64,000 nucleotides of DNA, taken from the NCBI RefSeq assembly GCF_900176535.1, contig NZ_FWXT01000003.1:434001-498000 (forward strand). Reading direction: 5' to 3'. Source of the stretch: Pedobacter africanus. Lineage in GTDB: Bacteria; Bacteroidota; Bacteroidia; Sphingobacteriales; Sphingobacteriaceae. The notes under the pieces were generated by a model, which was not told where the DNA came from, ran no database searches, and saw nothing but the letters and a program-made list of their open reading frames with translations. The position numbers were made by a program, and so were the translations under genes. Positions 1 to 9,594 of the stretch are shown here, in pieces. Every line of letters begins with the position of its first letter. Position 1 is the stretch's first letter.

Positions 1-565
1 TAAAGATCTTTCGGAGGCAGAGTTGGTTTTTCTTTTAAGAGAGGGAGATCATGGTGCTTTTAAAGAAGTTTTAATCAGGTACAATGCCATAATCATCAAC
101 TATGCATATCGTAGGGTACAGGATAGAGATTTAGCCAAAGATCTGGCGCAGGATGTTTTTACTTCTTTATGGGAGAAGCGCCTAAAATATGCTTTTAATG
201 AAAATATTGAAGCCCATGTTTTTACTGCTATCCGTAGCCGGCTTATTGATTACTACAGGAGGCAAAATGTATCTCAAAAATACATGGATAGTTTTACAGC
301 ATTTTATTCAGAGGAAGAAAACACAACAGATTATTTGGTCCGGCACAACAATTTATCGGCTATAATAGAAGATGAGATTGCCGCTTTGCCCCCTAAAATG
401 CGAGAGGTATTTGAATTGAGCAGAAACAAAGAGATGCAAAGGAAGGAAATTGCCATGTTGCTGGGCATGCCCGAAAATACGGTTAAAACTAACCTTCAAC
501 GCGCTTTACGTATCCTAAAACGGAAGTTTGGAAGCTCTTTTTCAATACTGTTCATTTTTTTTTAA
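1..565 (+). CDS. ECF RNA polymerase sigma factor, FecI-like (5' end outside window)
   Basis: Extracytoplasmic-function sigma-70 factor that would direct RNA polymerase to the importer genes downstream. Visible are the region 2 helix (AKDLAQDVFTSLWEKR) and the region 4 helix-turn-helix (LPPKMREVFELSR, then RKEIAMLLGMPENTVKTNLQRAL). The frame stays open to the left edge and reads KDLSEAELVFLLREGDH, the usual sigma N-terminus, so the true start lies a few codons upstream; the TTG at 23 is internal. The protein ends in a hydrophobic tail (FSILFIFF), common in this family in Pedobacter. The FecR-type gene follows after 71 bases, the normal sigma/anti-sigma order. Family is certain; the target promoters are inferred from position. 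Confidence 0.93.
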   Translation, partial: KDLSEAELVFLLREGDHGAFKEVLIRYNAIIINYAYRRVQDRDLAKDLAQDVFTSLWEKRLKYAFNENIEAHVFTAIRSRLIDYYRRQNVSQKYMDSFTAFYSEEENTTDYLVRHNNLSAIIEDEIAALPPKMREVFELSRNKEMQRKEIAMLLGMPENTVKTNLQRALRILKRKFGSSFSILFIFF

Positions 566-636
566 CAATTTATTTACCAAAAGTGAATACTTATCTAATA
601 CCAAAACGATTACACTATTAAATTATAAACAACGCT

Positions 637-1851
637 ATGGAAAAACATGAGCTCGAAGAGATACTTAAAAAGTATCATGCCGGCGAGTATACTGAAGAAG
701 AACGTGTCCTGGTTGAGTACTATTTTCTCAACAATACAGGCGCTTCTCTTTCTGATGCTGAACTGGAAGAGAGTTCAAATAGCTTGGTTGTAGCTGTAGA
801 AGATGATTTGTCTGCAATAAAAAGAACAAACTGGCCAATACGTATTGCAGCGATGGCTGCAACACTAACGGTTGTATTAGGGATAGGTCTTTGGATATTT
901 AATGCCTTTGAAAAGCCTGTTGACACCACTTATGCAAAAGACATTAAACCCGGAACGAACAAAGCGACATTAATCTTACCTAATGGCAGGACTATCGAAT
1001 TGAATGATGTTAAGAATGGGCAGCTGGCAGTTGATCGCGGCGTAACCATAATTAAACAAGCTGATGGTCAGTTGTTATATCAATTTAATCCAGGCGCAGT
1101 TTCTGCATTAGCCTCAAGTCAGCCTGATTCAATTTTTGAACTTGTTGGAACAGGAACCAGGAGGGGAACGGGACCGGAAAGATTGAATACTTTGAATACG
1201 CCACGAGGCGGCCAGTACCATATTGCTCTTCCTGATGGCACTAATGTATGGCTTAATGCAGGCTCAACATTAAAGTTCCCATCCACCTTTGAAGGGCTTG
1301 CTGAGCGAAGGGTGCTGTTAATAGGAGAGGCCTATTTCGAAGTATCTAAGGTTAAAACCTTGTTTGGTATGAAAAAGCGGGCAAGAAGGCAGCCTTTTAT
1401 TGTAAAAACGGCCGAACAGGAAGTAACTGTGCTGGGCACTCATTTTAACATTAATTGTTATGCCGACGAAAAAGAGACCAAAACAACGCTGCTTGAGGGT
1501 TCTGTTGGTATCACAGCTCCATTACTGCAGGCCGATCAAACCGTACTTGAGCCAGGCGAACAAGGGGTAAATAATGGTTCGGAAATTAAAGTGAAAAAGG
1601 TTAACGCTGATGAAGCCGTTGCCTGGAAAAATGGATATTTTCAATTTGATGATGTGGGCATTCAAGCATTAATGAGGCAATTTTCACGCTGGTATAATAT
1701 CGACGTGGTTTATGAAGGCGGTATTCCGAAGGGTAATTTTAGGGGGCAATTACCAAGGAAAATGACATTGAAGAAGGCACTGGAGGTATTAAGTTTTTCG
1801 GAGATAAGTTACAGGCTTGAGGGGAAAAAAATAATTATTAAAAACGAGTAA
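637..1851 (+). CDS. FecR family anti-sigma factor
   Basis: Inner-membrane anti-sigma regulator, 404 aa. A cytoplasmic N-terminal part (residues 1-67) would hold the sigma factor; one membrane helix lies at about 68-90; the periplasmic FecR domain (about 185-290, with LPDGTNVWLNAGSTLKFPS) follows; and a DUF4974 domain ends the protein (about 334-402, with QLPRKMTLKKALEVLS). DUF4974 is related in fold to the STN domain of the SusC partner, and contact between the two is the known basis of TonB-dependent cell-surface signalling. The gene sits between the sigma factor and the SusC gene, but a thioredoxin-like gene is inserted before SusC, which is not the usual order. Confidence 0.93.
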   Translation: MEKHELEEILKKYHAGEYTEEERVLVEYYFLNNTGASLSDAELEESSNSLVVAVEDDLSAIKRTNWPIRIAAMAATLTVVLGIGLWIFNAFEKPVDTTYAKDIKPGTNKATLILPNGRTIELNDVKNGQLAVDRGVTIIKQADGQLLYQFNPGAVSALASSQPDSIFELVGTGTRRGTGPERLNTLNTPRGGQYHIALPDGTNVWLNAGSTLKFPSTFEGLAERRVLLIGEAYFEVSKVKTLFGMKKRARRQPFIVKTAEQEVTVLGTHFNINCYADEKETKTTLLEGSVGITAPLLQADQTVLEPGEQGVNNGSEIKVKKVNADEAVAWKNGYFQFDDVGIQALMRQFSRWYNIDVVYEGGIPKGNFRGQLPRKMTLKKALEVLSFSEISYRLEGKKIIIKNE

Positions 1852-1923
1852 ACTAGGAAGGTTTACCAAAAGATATTTAGCGTTCTCGAGTCAACTAATT
1901 GTACTAAAAACTTAAAAACAGCT

Positions 1924-3462
1924 ATGACAACAGCTAGATTAATATATCTAATTGCTATTCCTATTTTCTGCAATTTTACTTTAATGGCGCAGAAAGAAAA
2001 TGATAAACAGCCTACGTTCATTATAAAAACTTCTAAAGGAACTGAAATTCCGGATAGCGTTAAAGTTCTATATTTAAATCAGAATGTTTCTTTTCTGGCT
2101 AAACAAGCGTCAATGTTTGCTCAAAAGATCGGAAATGATTTTGAAATCAAATTACCTATTAAAGATCCATTAACAAGGTTTTCCTTACAATTTTTTTACA
2201 AGGGTAATATCACAAGCTCAAATATTTATTACACAGAACCTACCGATAGGTTAACAATCACTTTTTATAAACCAGAAGGTGAAAAAGCGCAATTTAGTTT
2301 TTTAGGTAAAGGTTCAGAAAAATTCGTTTTGAGGGATTTATTAGATTTGGAACTGAGAAAGCTATACAGCAAAATCGGCAAATTTAGAAAGACTAATCTT
2401 TCAAAAAAACTTGCCTTAAATCAAGCTTCAAAAGCTGAAATAGTTGAATACATGGACACAGTTTATTCTTATATTTCTAGAAATAATACCGTGAGTGAAC
2501 ACCTTTTGAAAAGCTTTAGAGGAAAAATAGATAATAAGGTATTAGATTTTTTTAAGTATGAATTTGTAGCTGGTAACGGAATAAGCCTTTTAACAGAACC
2601 TTATTTTATAGTTGAGACAGCGCAATCAAAAAAATATGTTTCGGATTATTATTTCTCAAAAAGAATAGACTCTCTTGAGCATTGCTATGAAAATCATCCT
2701 CTTGTAAAATACAGCAGCCTTTATGTATTTAACCGAAGTGTCAATCTTTTCAGAGAACAATTTATGAGAAATGATGGACAAGATTTTTCATTTAAAGATC
2801 GGTACATGGCTTTAAAAGAAATAAAGAGTGTAGATCTTAGAGATAGATTGATTGCTGAGTTCTTTCTTACTCCGGTTCGACTTCAAAACCACATTAAGGA
2901 TTTTGGTGAAAGAGATTCCTGTCTTAAAGATGCACTCCTCTTAATTAAAGAGCCACTTTTAATTGTAGCTTTAAGAAAAGAACTATTGTTTTCGCCAGGT
3001 AGCAGAGTTTATGAGTTTTCTTTTCAGGATTCAACTGGAAACTACATAACTCTAAAAGATCTGAAAGGAAAGGTATTTGTGATTAAATTTTATGGAACAG
3101 GTTGTGCAGGTTGTGCAGAATTTTGCAGTCAGTTCAATAGCGATATTCTTCCAGAATTTGAGAAAGATTCAGATTTTAAAGTGTTGAGCGTTAGTATAGA
3201 TCTTAGCAAAAAGATTTGGTATAACACTATTAAAAGCGGGAGATACACGGGAAAAGATGATATACATTTGACGGCGGGAAACGAATCTGCGCATAATCCA
3301 ATGTTTAAATATTATAATGTTAATTCCATTCCCTTTATTTTGCTGGTAGACAAGAACGGCAAGTTGATTATGAAAATTAACAATGGAATGTCCAGCGCTT
3401 CCATACGGAAAGAGATAAAAATTGCATTAGGTAAAAGTCGATTAATAGAAAATTCGAAATAG
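1924..3462 (+). CDS. Exported TlpA/AhpC-TSA-type thioredoxin-fold protein
   Basis: 512 aa with a signal peptide (residues 1-22, ending FTLMAQ), a long N-terminal region without a clear domain (the first part looks like the DUF4369-type beta region often found before TlpA domains), and a C-terminal thioredoxin fold from about residue 355. The redox motif is C394-A-G-C397, and the cis-proline loop appears as NSIPFILLVDKNGK. Known TlpA-like proteins reduce or isomerise disulfides in the periplasm. It lies between the anti-sigma gene and the SusC gene with the same orientation, so it may act on the cargo or components of this importer; that link is inferred. Its base composition looks more AT-rich than that of the anti-sigma gene. 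Confidence 0.85.
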   Translation: MTTARLIYLIAIPIFCNFTLMAQKENDKQPTFIIKTSKGTEIPDSVKVLYLNQNVSFLAKQASMFAQKIGNDFEIKLPIKDPLTRFSLQFFYKGNITSSNIYYTEPTDRLTITFYKPEGEKAQFSFLGKGSEKFVLRDLLDLELRKLYSKIGKFRKTNLSKKLALNQASKAEIVEYMDTVYSYISRNNTVSEHLLKSFRGKIDNKVLDFFKYEFVAGNGISLLTEPYFIVETAQSKKYVSDYYFSKRIDSLEHCYENHPLVKYSSLYVFNRSVNLFREQFMRNDGQDFSFKDRYMALKEIKSVDLRDRLIAEFFLTPVRLQNHIKDFGERDSCLKDALLLIKEPLLIVALRKELLFSPGSRVYEFSFQDSTGNYITLKDLKGKVFVIKFYGTGCAGCAEFCSQFNSDILPEFEKDSDFKVLSVSIDLSKKIWYNTIKSGRYTGKDDIHLTAGNESAHNPMFKYYNVNSIPFILLVDKNGKLIMKINNGMSSASIRKEIKIALGKSRLIENSK

Positions 3463-3540
3463 ATTTTTCAGGGATAACACACTAAAATAATAAGTAAAGT
3501 ATGACTTAGGATAAACAACTGCAACATGGTGGTTCAAATA

Positions 3541-3660
3541 AAGCCGCAGAAGGGCTGAAGACACTTCTACGGCTATAAAGTTGGATTAACCCTTTCCGAT
3601 AAAATCGGAATAAATTAATTTATTCAAATCATTCACGAACTAATCCAACCCGATAAAAGT
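3541..3660 (+). promoter_or_regulatory. Highly structured leader upstream of susC-like gene
   Basis: Three nested or consecutive inverted repeats precede the start codon at 3661: AGCCGCAGAAG (3542-3552) with CTTCTACGGCT (3564-3574, one mismatch); GTTGGATTA (3580-3588) with TAATCCAAC (3641-3649); and, inside that, TTCCGAT (3594-3600) with ATCGGAA (3604-3610), a perfect 7-bp stem. There is no T-run, so these are more likely leader folds than a simple terminator. Confidence 0.6.
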
Positions 3661-6600
3661 ATGAAATTATCTACTTTTAACCTAGGTAGACTAAATTTTA
3701 GTCTACCTAACAAGCTGCTATTGATTATGAAAATCACCACATTCATTTTAATCATTGCCCTGGCGCAGGTAAGTGCAAAATCGTTTAGTCAAAAAATCAC
3801 TATCGTTAAATCAGGTATAAGTATTGAGGCTGTTTTTAATCAAATCAAAACTCAATCTGGATATTCTATTCTGTACAAGGATGTTGATTTTCATAAAACA
3901 AAGATTGACGCTAACATCCGAAATGTAAGTTTAGAAGAGGCATTAAAAGTTTGCTTGAAAGATCTACCTGTTGATTACAAAATTGATAGCAAGACCAAAA
4001 TAATTTTATTGAAAAGTGAAAAAAACTCAATTGCCAATATGCTAACTGATATTGCTACGTCTTTTTTTCGCAGTATAAATATTAGGGGAATAGTGATAGA
4101 CTCAGCGGGAAATCCAATCACAGGGGCTATTGTTAGAATCAAAGGGAGCAATATTACAACTACAACAAATAATAAAGGAGAATTTTTTATAAAAAATATT
4201 GATGAAAGTGCCTTAATTGTAATTTCCTACTTAGGGTATGAGAAGAAGGAGATAAAAGTTAAAACAGATTTAGGAAATATAGAACTTAAAGTAATTAATA
4301 CGAATCTGGAAGAGGTTAAAATAAATGCAGGATATTATAAAGTGAGTGATAAAGAACGAACTGGGAGCATTTCAAAAATTACTGCTAAGGATATCGAGAG
4401 ACAGCCAGTAAGTAATTTACTAGCTACGATGCAGGCAAATATCCCTGGTATCCAAATTACACAAACAACTGGTGTTCCTGGTGGTGGATTTAATGTCCAA
4501 ATAAGAGGAAGGAATAGCATCTCTCAAGGAAATAATCCTTTCTATGTGATCGACGGCGTGCCTTTTACTGCCACAACAATTCTTCCGGTTACAGTAGGCC
4601 AGTTAATTACGCCAAACCCAAGCCCTTTATCTAGCATTAATCCCGCTGATATAGAGAGTATTGAGGTGTTGAAAGATGCAGATGCGACTGCCATATACGG
4701 GTCTAGGGGAGCAAATGGGGTGATATTAATCACTACAAAAAAGGGAAAGACAGGGAAGTCAAAAGCCACAGTTTCCATTAGTCATGGAATTTCCAGAGTA
4801 GGCAGGCAAATAAAATTGATGAATACTGAGCAATATTTAGAAATGAGAAAAGAAGCATATTTTACTAACGATAAACTAACAACATCCTCGTCGCAATTTG
4901 CAACTCAATATGATCTTAATGGCTCTTGGGATGAGAATGCTTACACGAATTGGCAGAAGGAACTGATTGGTGGGAATGCGCCGCTGACAAATGCTCAAAC
5001 ATCTCTTTCAGGCGGAACCCCTAATATTCAATATCAAGTAGGTGGAGGATATTATAAGGAGGGGACGGTATTTCCAGGCGACCAATCATTGTCAAGGGCT
5101 TCTGGAAATTTCAGTCTACAATATAGCTCAGATAATAGGAAATTCAATGCAAATTTATCGAGTACTTATAGTAAGTCTAAAAGTAATTTGTTTACAGCAG
5201 ATATAACCAGCTACATATACCTCCCTCCAAATTATCCTTCGTTGTTAAATACAGATGGCTCGTTAAACTGGCAAAATAATACTATGTTTTTTAACCCTGT
5301 TGGAGATACAAGAAATCCATTTAAAATAGATACTGATAATCTAATAAGTAACGGCTTGATAAGTTACTCTCTCTTACCAGATCTTAAAATCAGCACCAGT
5401 GTTGGGTATACAACAAGCATAATAAAAAATTATAGCGCTTTGCTTACAGGTACGCAAAGTCCAGCAAATTTGTTACCAAGATCAGCCAGTTTTGGAAATA
5501 ACTCTATAGGAACCTGGATAGTAGAACCTCAAATAAATTGGAATAGGAAGTTGGGAAAAAATAAATTGGATGTTCTCTTTGGAATGACTTTTCAGGAAAG
5601 CGTTACAGATGGTCAGAACATTACAGGGACTGGCTATACGAGTGATGCTTTGTTAAATAATATAGGTTCGGCATCACTATTAACAGTTTCTTCCAGGCAG
5701 TATCTGCAATATAGGTACGCCGCTATTTATAGCCGACTTAATTACATTTTTAACGAGAAATATATAGTTAATGCCACGGCAAGAAGAGACGGTAGTACGC
5801 GTTTTGGAAGTGACAAACAATTCGCAAATTTCGGTGCAATTGGTGCAGCTTGGATCATCAGCAATGAAAACATATTAAAGCGATTATATTTCATCAGCTT
5901 CGCAAAATTGAGAGGTAGTTATGGAATTACCGGTAATGACCAAATTGGGGATTATGGGTATCTATCGCTGTGGGGAAACAATTTAACAAACCCTACTTAT
6001 CAGGCTAATACAACAATAAAGCCGGAAGGCCTAGCTAACCCAGATTATGCTTGGGAAATTAACAAAAAATTAGAAGCTGCTTTAGAAATAGGCGTTTTAG
6101 ACAATAGGCTTAATTTTGAAGTTAATTTTTATAGCAATAGGTCTACTAATCAGTTAGTTGGTAGGCAATTAGCTCCGTCTATTGGTTTTACTTCAATCCA
6201 AGATAATCTGCCTGCAATTGTCCGCAATACTGGATGGGAATTTATGTTGAATTCAAAAAATATTGCACGACAAGATATACAATGGTCAACCTCAATAAAT
6301 TTAACTATTCCTGAAAATAAGCTGCTGTCCTATCCAGGGCTTAAAACTTCTGGAGCCGATGCTAATTTTTATGAAGTTGGTTTTCCATTAAACATTAAAA
6401 AACTCTATAATACTTATTTAGATGTGAATTCAGGTTTATTTGTTAGAGAAGACTATGATAATAATGGCATTCTTGACAATAACGATAAATATGTAATTCA
6501 ATTTCTTGGTAGAAATTATTATGGAGGCATCCAGAATACCTTTACATACAAAGGAATAGAATTGGATTTTTCTTTTCAATTTGTTAAACAAACAGGTTTA

Positions 6601-6996
6601 ACTGGCCTGCCGTCTTCTACTCCGGGTAGATTCAGAGCCAACACCGGAAATCAACCCATTGAAGTACTAGATCGTTGGCAAAGTGTTGGAGAGAATACAA
6701 AATTTCAAAAATTTACAACCCTTAGCGCGTCAGCAACTGCTGATATGTATGCAAAAACTGAAGGGTCTTTAGCAGTCGAAAATTCATCCTTTATAAGAAT
6801 GAAAAATCTCTCTTTATCATATAGCCTTCCAAAGAATATTGTTGAAAGGTTAAAAATCAATCACTTGAAGTTTTATTTACAAGGACAAAACATATTTACA
6901 ATTACAAAATATAAAGGGTTGGACCCTGAAGGGCAAAATGGAGGATTTTTACCTGCTTTGCAAACATTTACTGGTGGGGTACAACTTACACTTTAA
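3661..6996 (+). CDS. SusC/RagA-family TonB-linked outer-membrane protein with STN domain
   Basis: 1111-aa outer-membrane importer. In order: a roughly 22-residue pre-extension ending in the motif NKLLLIMKIT, which is typical of Pedobacter SusC proteins and supports the start at 3661; signal peptide to about residue 42 (VSAKSFSQ); STN domain (about 45-118), which signals to the FecR protein; CarboxypepD_reg-like domain (about 140-215); plug (about 225-360, with GGGFNVQIRGRNS and FYVIDGVPF); and beta-barrel to the C-terminus. Such proteins take up glycans or peptides with a SusD lipoprotein lid, encoded 12 bases downstream. The substrate cannot be read from sequence. The first codons contain a 13-bp perfect hairpin (3683-3709). 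Confidence 0.95.
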   Translation: MKLSTFNLGRLNFSLPNKLLLIMKITTFILIIALAQVSAKSFSQKITIVKSGISIEAVFNQIKTQSGYSILYKDVDFHKTKIDANIRNVSLEEALKVCLKDLPVDYKIDSKTKIILLKSEKNSIANMLTDIATSFFRSINIRGIVIDSAGNPITGAIVRIKGSNITTTTNNKGEFFIKNIDESALIVISYLGYEKKEIKVKTDLGNIELKVINTNLEEVKINAGYYKVSDKERTGSISKITAKDIERQPVSNLLATMQANIPGIQITQTTGVPGGGFNVQIRGRNSISQGNNPFYVIDGVPFTATTILPVTVGQLITPNPSPLSSINPADIESIEVLKDADATAIYGSRGANGVILITTKKGKTGKSKATVSISHGISRVGRQIKLMNTEQYLEMRKEAYFTNDKLTTSSSQFATQYDLNGSWDENAYTNWQKELIGGNAPLTNAQTSLSGGTPNIQYQVGGGYYKEGTVFPGDQSLSRASGNFSLQYSSDNRKFNANLSSTYSKSKSNLFTADITSYIYLPPNYPSLLNTDGSLNWQNNTMFFNPVGDTRNPFKIDTDNLISNGLISYSLLPDLKISTSVGYTTSIIKNYSALLTGTQSPANLLPRSASFGNNSIGTWIVEPQINWNRKLGKNKLDVLFGMTFQESVTDGQNITGTGYTSDALLNNIGSASLLTVSSRQYLQYRYAAIYSRLNYIFNEKYIVNATARRDGSTRFGSDKQFANFGAIGAAWIISNENILKRLYFISFAKLRGSYGITGNDQIGDYGYLSLWGNNLTNPTYQANTTIKPEGLANPDYAWEINKKLEAALEIGVLDNRLNFEVNFYSNRSTNQLVGRQLAPSIGFTSIQDNLPAIVRNTGWEFMLNSKNIARQDIQWSTSINLTIPENKLLSYPGLKTSGADANFYEVGFPLNIKKLYNTYLDVNSGLFVREDYDNNGILDNNDKYVIQFLGRNYYGGIQNTFTYKGIELDFSFQFVKQTGLTGLPSSTPGRFRANTGNQPIEVLDRWQSVGENTKFQKFTTLSASATADMYAKTEGSLAVENSSFIRMKNLSLSYSLPKNIVERLKINHLKFYLQGQNIFTITKYKGLDPEGQNGGFLPALQTFTGGVQLTL
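3683..3709 (+). promoter_or_regulatory. Perfect 13-bp hairpin within the first codons of the susC-like gene
   Basis: TAGGTAGACTAAA (3683-3695), one T, then its exact reverse complement (3697-3709). It lies in codons 8-17 of the gene, where a stable fold could limit translation or mark an mRNA processing site. Confidence 0.6.
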
Positions 6997-7008
6997 AATA
7001 TTTTAGCT

Positions 7009-8388
7009 ATGAAACGATTACTTGGATTATTGATATTTTTAATAATTATAGCTCTTAATTCTGCTTGTAAGAAATTTCTTGAAATTGATCCGCCGAAAGA
7101 TAAGTTTGGCGTTGCTCAAGTTTTTGAAAATGATGAGACCGCAATTTCTGCTATTACTGGTATATATAGCAGAATGGCTTTTTCTGGTTTTGCTTCTGGT
7201 GATGTAAATTCAGTTGCAAACTTATCTGGTTTAACGGCAGATGAATTCAGGAGCCATATCAGTTCACTTGACTTCTTTTATCAAAATGAAATTCCCAGCA
7301 GTTCTACTGCGATAAGCAGTTTGTGGACTAATATATACACATATATTTATACTGCTAACGCAGTGATTGAAGGACTGCCTTCGTCTGTAGGTGTAACTGA
7401 CGCTACAAAAAAACAATTAATGGGAGAAGCTAAGTTTACAAGAGCATTTTGTTACTTTTATTTAGTCAATTTATTTGGAGATGTACCTTTAATGGTTAGT
7501 ACTGATTATCGGACTAATGATCAGGCGCCAAGATCGTCAACTACGAAGGTATATGAGCAAATTGTAACGGATTTAGTTGACGCAGAAACTTTACTTGGCA
7601 ACAATTACCCAACTGCAGAGAGAGTACGTCCAAACAGATCAGCTGCAAAAGCGTTGTTGGCTAGAGTTTATCTGTACACGAAAGATTGGGCCAATGCGAT
7701 TGCAAAAGCAACAGAGATAATTGATCAAAAATCAACATATACACTTGTGACTGATCTGGATCAGGTATTTTTAAGAACCAGCAAGGAAGCAATATGGCAA
7801 TTGATACCGCCAGACGGCAGGAATACTGTAGAGGGGGGATATTTTATTTTAACGGCAACGCCAAACAGGGTTTCCCTTACCCCTGTACTTATGACAGCTT
7901 TTAGTGATGTTACAGACAACAGAAAGACAAAGTGGATAGGTTCATTTTCCAATACAACAGGAACGTACTATTATCCTTTCAAATATAAAATCAAAACTAA
8001 CGTAACCACTTCTGTAGCTGTCACTGAATATTCAATGGTTATTAGATTAGCTGAATTGTATTTGATTAGGGCAGAGGCAAACGCTATGTTGAATAAAGTC
8101 GATCTGTCTTTAGAAGATATTGATGCTATTCGAAAAAGAGCTGGGATTGTTGTGCCTTTGACTGGGTTAAATCAGACTCAAGCCCTTGCCGAAATTGAAA
8201 AACAAAGGCGCTTGGAGTTTTTTAGTGAATGGGGGCATAGGTGGTTGGATTTAAAACGTTTGGAAAGAGCCACAGTTGTTTTATCTCCGTTGAAAGGCTC
8301 GACTTGGAAAGACACAGATATATATTATCCGCTTCCAGATAATGAGATTAACAGGAATAATAATTTATCTCAAAACCTTGGATACTAG
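7009..8388 (+). CDS. RagB/SusD-family nutrient-binding outer-membrane lipoprotein
   Basis: 459 aa. A type II signal peptide ends in the lipobox LNSAC, so the protein is anchored through a Cys near residue 20. The SusD fold follows: an N-terminal TPR-like helical part with GEAKFTRAFCYFYLVNLFGDVPLM, the SusD signature, and a C-terminal part with YSMVIRLAELYLIRAEA and EKQRRLEFFSEWGHRWLDLKRLE. It forms the lid of the SusC pore and starts 12 bases after the susC stop, so it is surely co-transcribed. It is shorter than many SusD proteins (500-600 aa), which is usual for the RagB-like branch. Substrate unknown. Confidence 0.95.
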   Translation: MKRLLGLLIFLIIIALNSACKKFLEIDPPKDKFGVAQVFENDETAISAITGIYSRMAFSGFASGDVNSVANLSGLTADEFRSHISSLDFFYQNEIPSSSTAISSLWTNIYTYIYTANAVIEGLPSSVGVTDATKKQLMGEAKFTRAFCYFYLVNLFGDVPLMVSTDYRTNDQAPRSSTTKVYEQIVTDLVDAETLLGNNYPTAERVRPNRSAAKALLARVYLYTKDWANAIAKATEIIDQKSTYTLVTDLDQVFLRTSKEAIWQLIPPDGRNTVEGGYFILTATPNRVSLTPVLMTAFSDVTDNRKTKWIGSFSNTTGTYYYPFKYKIKTNVTTSVAVTEYSMVIRLAELYLIRAEANAMLNKVDLSLEDIDAIRKRAGIVVPLTGLNQTQALAEIEKQRRLEFFSEWGHRWLDLKRLERATVVLSPLKGSTWKDTDIYYPLPDNEINRNNNLSQNLGY

Positions 8389-8408
8389 GTCAAAAAAGTA
8401 AGAATTAG

Positions 8409-9491
8409 TTACGAAAAGCGATAAACCATTAAAGTATTACCATGTAAAGCGAACAGTTTATTGTCACTCACCTTAAAACGAAGTAAATTCTTATTCTTTA
8501 TTCTTGGAATGTAAAAACTGTAAAGGTATTTACCATTTTCAATGGCATACACGTCAATTATATAGACTTTGTTGTAAGTGTCTGACTTTTCGTTACTGGC
8601 TTTTAAGTAAGATTGTATAAACAAATTCCCCTTAGAAACTGAAATGTTTCTATTAATTACCCGGGGTGGTTTACCTAATGTTACCACTTTTACCTCTCGG
8701 TTTTTTATGACGGCATTTCTTTTTCGGGATTCTACTGTCGAAAGTCTATTTGTATCAATTGTATGAGTTTTATACAGAACTTTTAAATTAGTGTCCAGGC
8801 AAACAAATTCTCCCCGGTAAGCGTACGTGTATATGATTTTATTTGAGTTACTATCATATACGCAATACCCATCGGTTGAAAAAAAGCTCTCCTTTTGTTT
8901 AGTTGGAATAAACCTTGCTACCTCCCTACCATGCCAATTTACCTTTTTTATAGCTCTTACATCCATACTATCTTTAGATTTTGAGGTCATTAGTAGGAAG
9001 GAATCGTTATTGATTATTTCAACATTTCGAAATGGTAAGCTATCTATTTTGGTTTTCTTCACTTTATCATTTTTGGTATCTATTCTCATAGAAATTGCAT
9101 TTACTCTATCAAAAACGTAAATATTGTCTTGATATAAATAGCTATAGGTTAGTTTTGGAGTGCTACCTCTATCGAGCAAGTCCTCAAAACGATACTGTTT
9201 TATTGGATTCAATGTATATGAAAGCAATGTTAAATTTGCGCCATCAAATAGATTGTTCATTGCTATATGTCCCTGAGCAATTTCTGAAAAATAGTAACCA
9301 TCCGAATTAAGATTTAACTCATTCAGTTGAATACAATGGTTCGTTTTTACCTTACGTTTAAATCCATTATGCCCTGATTCATTTTCGTGCAAAATAATGT
9401 ACATTGATACAAATACGACTAAAGCAAATAAAATTACTCCAAAAGAAGCCCTTATATGTTTCTTATAGCTGTGTTGAATTGAGTTGTTCAT
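8409..9491 (-). CDS. Membrane-anchored propeller-like protein, function unknown
   Basis: 360 aa. One N-terminal membrane helix (about residues 15-34, ASFGVILFALVVFVSMYIIL) is followed by an extracytoplasmic region rich in short beta-like repeats (for example YLYQDNIYVFDRVNAISMRID and SDNKLFALHGNTLMVYRFS), which suggests a beta-propeller. No catalytic motif was recognised. It is convergent with the SusD gene (20-base gap) and upstream of no other gene in its own direction. The AT-rich composition resembles the thioredoxin-SusCD block. A link with the importer or with the small exported protein and MauE gene upstream is inferred from position only. Confidence 0.7.
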   Translation of the reverse strand: MNNSIQHSYKKHIRASFGVILFALVVFVSMYIILHENESGHNGFKRKVKTNHCIQLNELNLNSDGYYFSEIAQGHIAMNNLFDGANLTLLSYTLNPIKQYRFEDLLDRGSTPKLTYSYLYQDNIYVFDRVNAISMRIDTKNDKVKKTKIDSLPFRNVEIINNDSFLLMTSKSKDSMDVRAIKKVNWHGREVARFIPTKQKESFFSTDGYCVYDSNSNKIIYTYAYRGEFVCLDTNLKVLYKTHTIDTNRLSTVESRKRNAVIKNREVKVVTLGKPPRVINRNISVSKGNLFIQSYLKASNEKSDTYNKVYIIDVYAIENGKYLYSFYIPRIKNKNLLRFKVSDNKLFALHGNTLMVYRFS

Positions 9492-9558
9492 AAACTAAAG
9501 ATGGTCTATTGAATAGAGTATGTTTGAATTCTGGTTTTTTATTGCCTGAAATATCAAA

Positions 9559-9582
9559 TACCAGGGCGATATCGCCCTGGTA
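9559..9582 (-). terminator. 24-bp perfect palindrome, terminator of the small-protein/MauE transcript
   Basis: Self-complementary over 24 bases, with core CCAGGGCG ATAT CGCCCTGG. It lies 12 bases beyond the stop of the 73-aa gene on the minus strand and is followed there by a T-rich stretch. It is well placed to end the transcript that begins at the promoter near 10585. Confidence 0.75.
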
Positions 9583-9594
9583 AATGTTGGTTGC

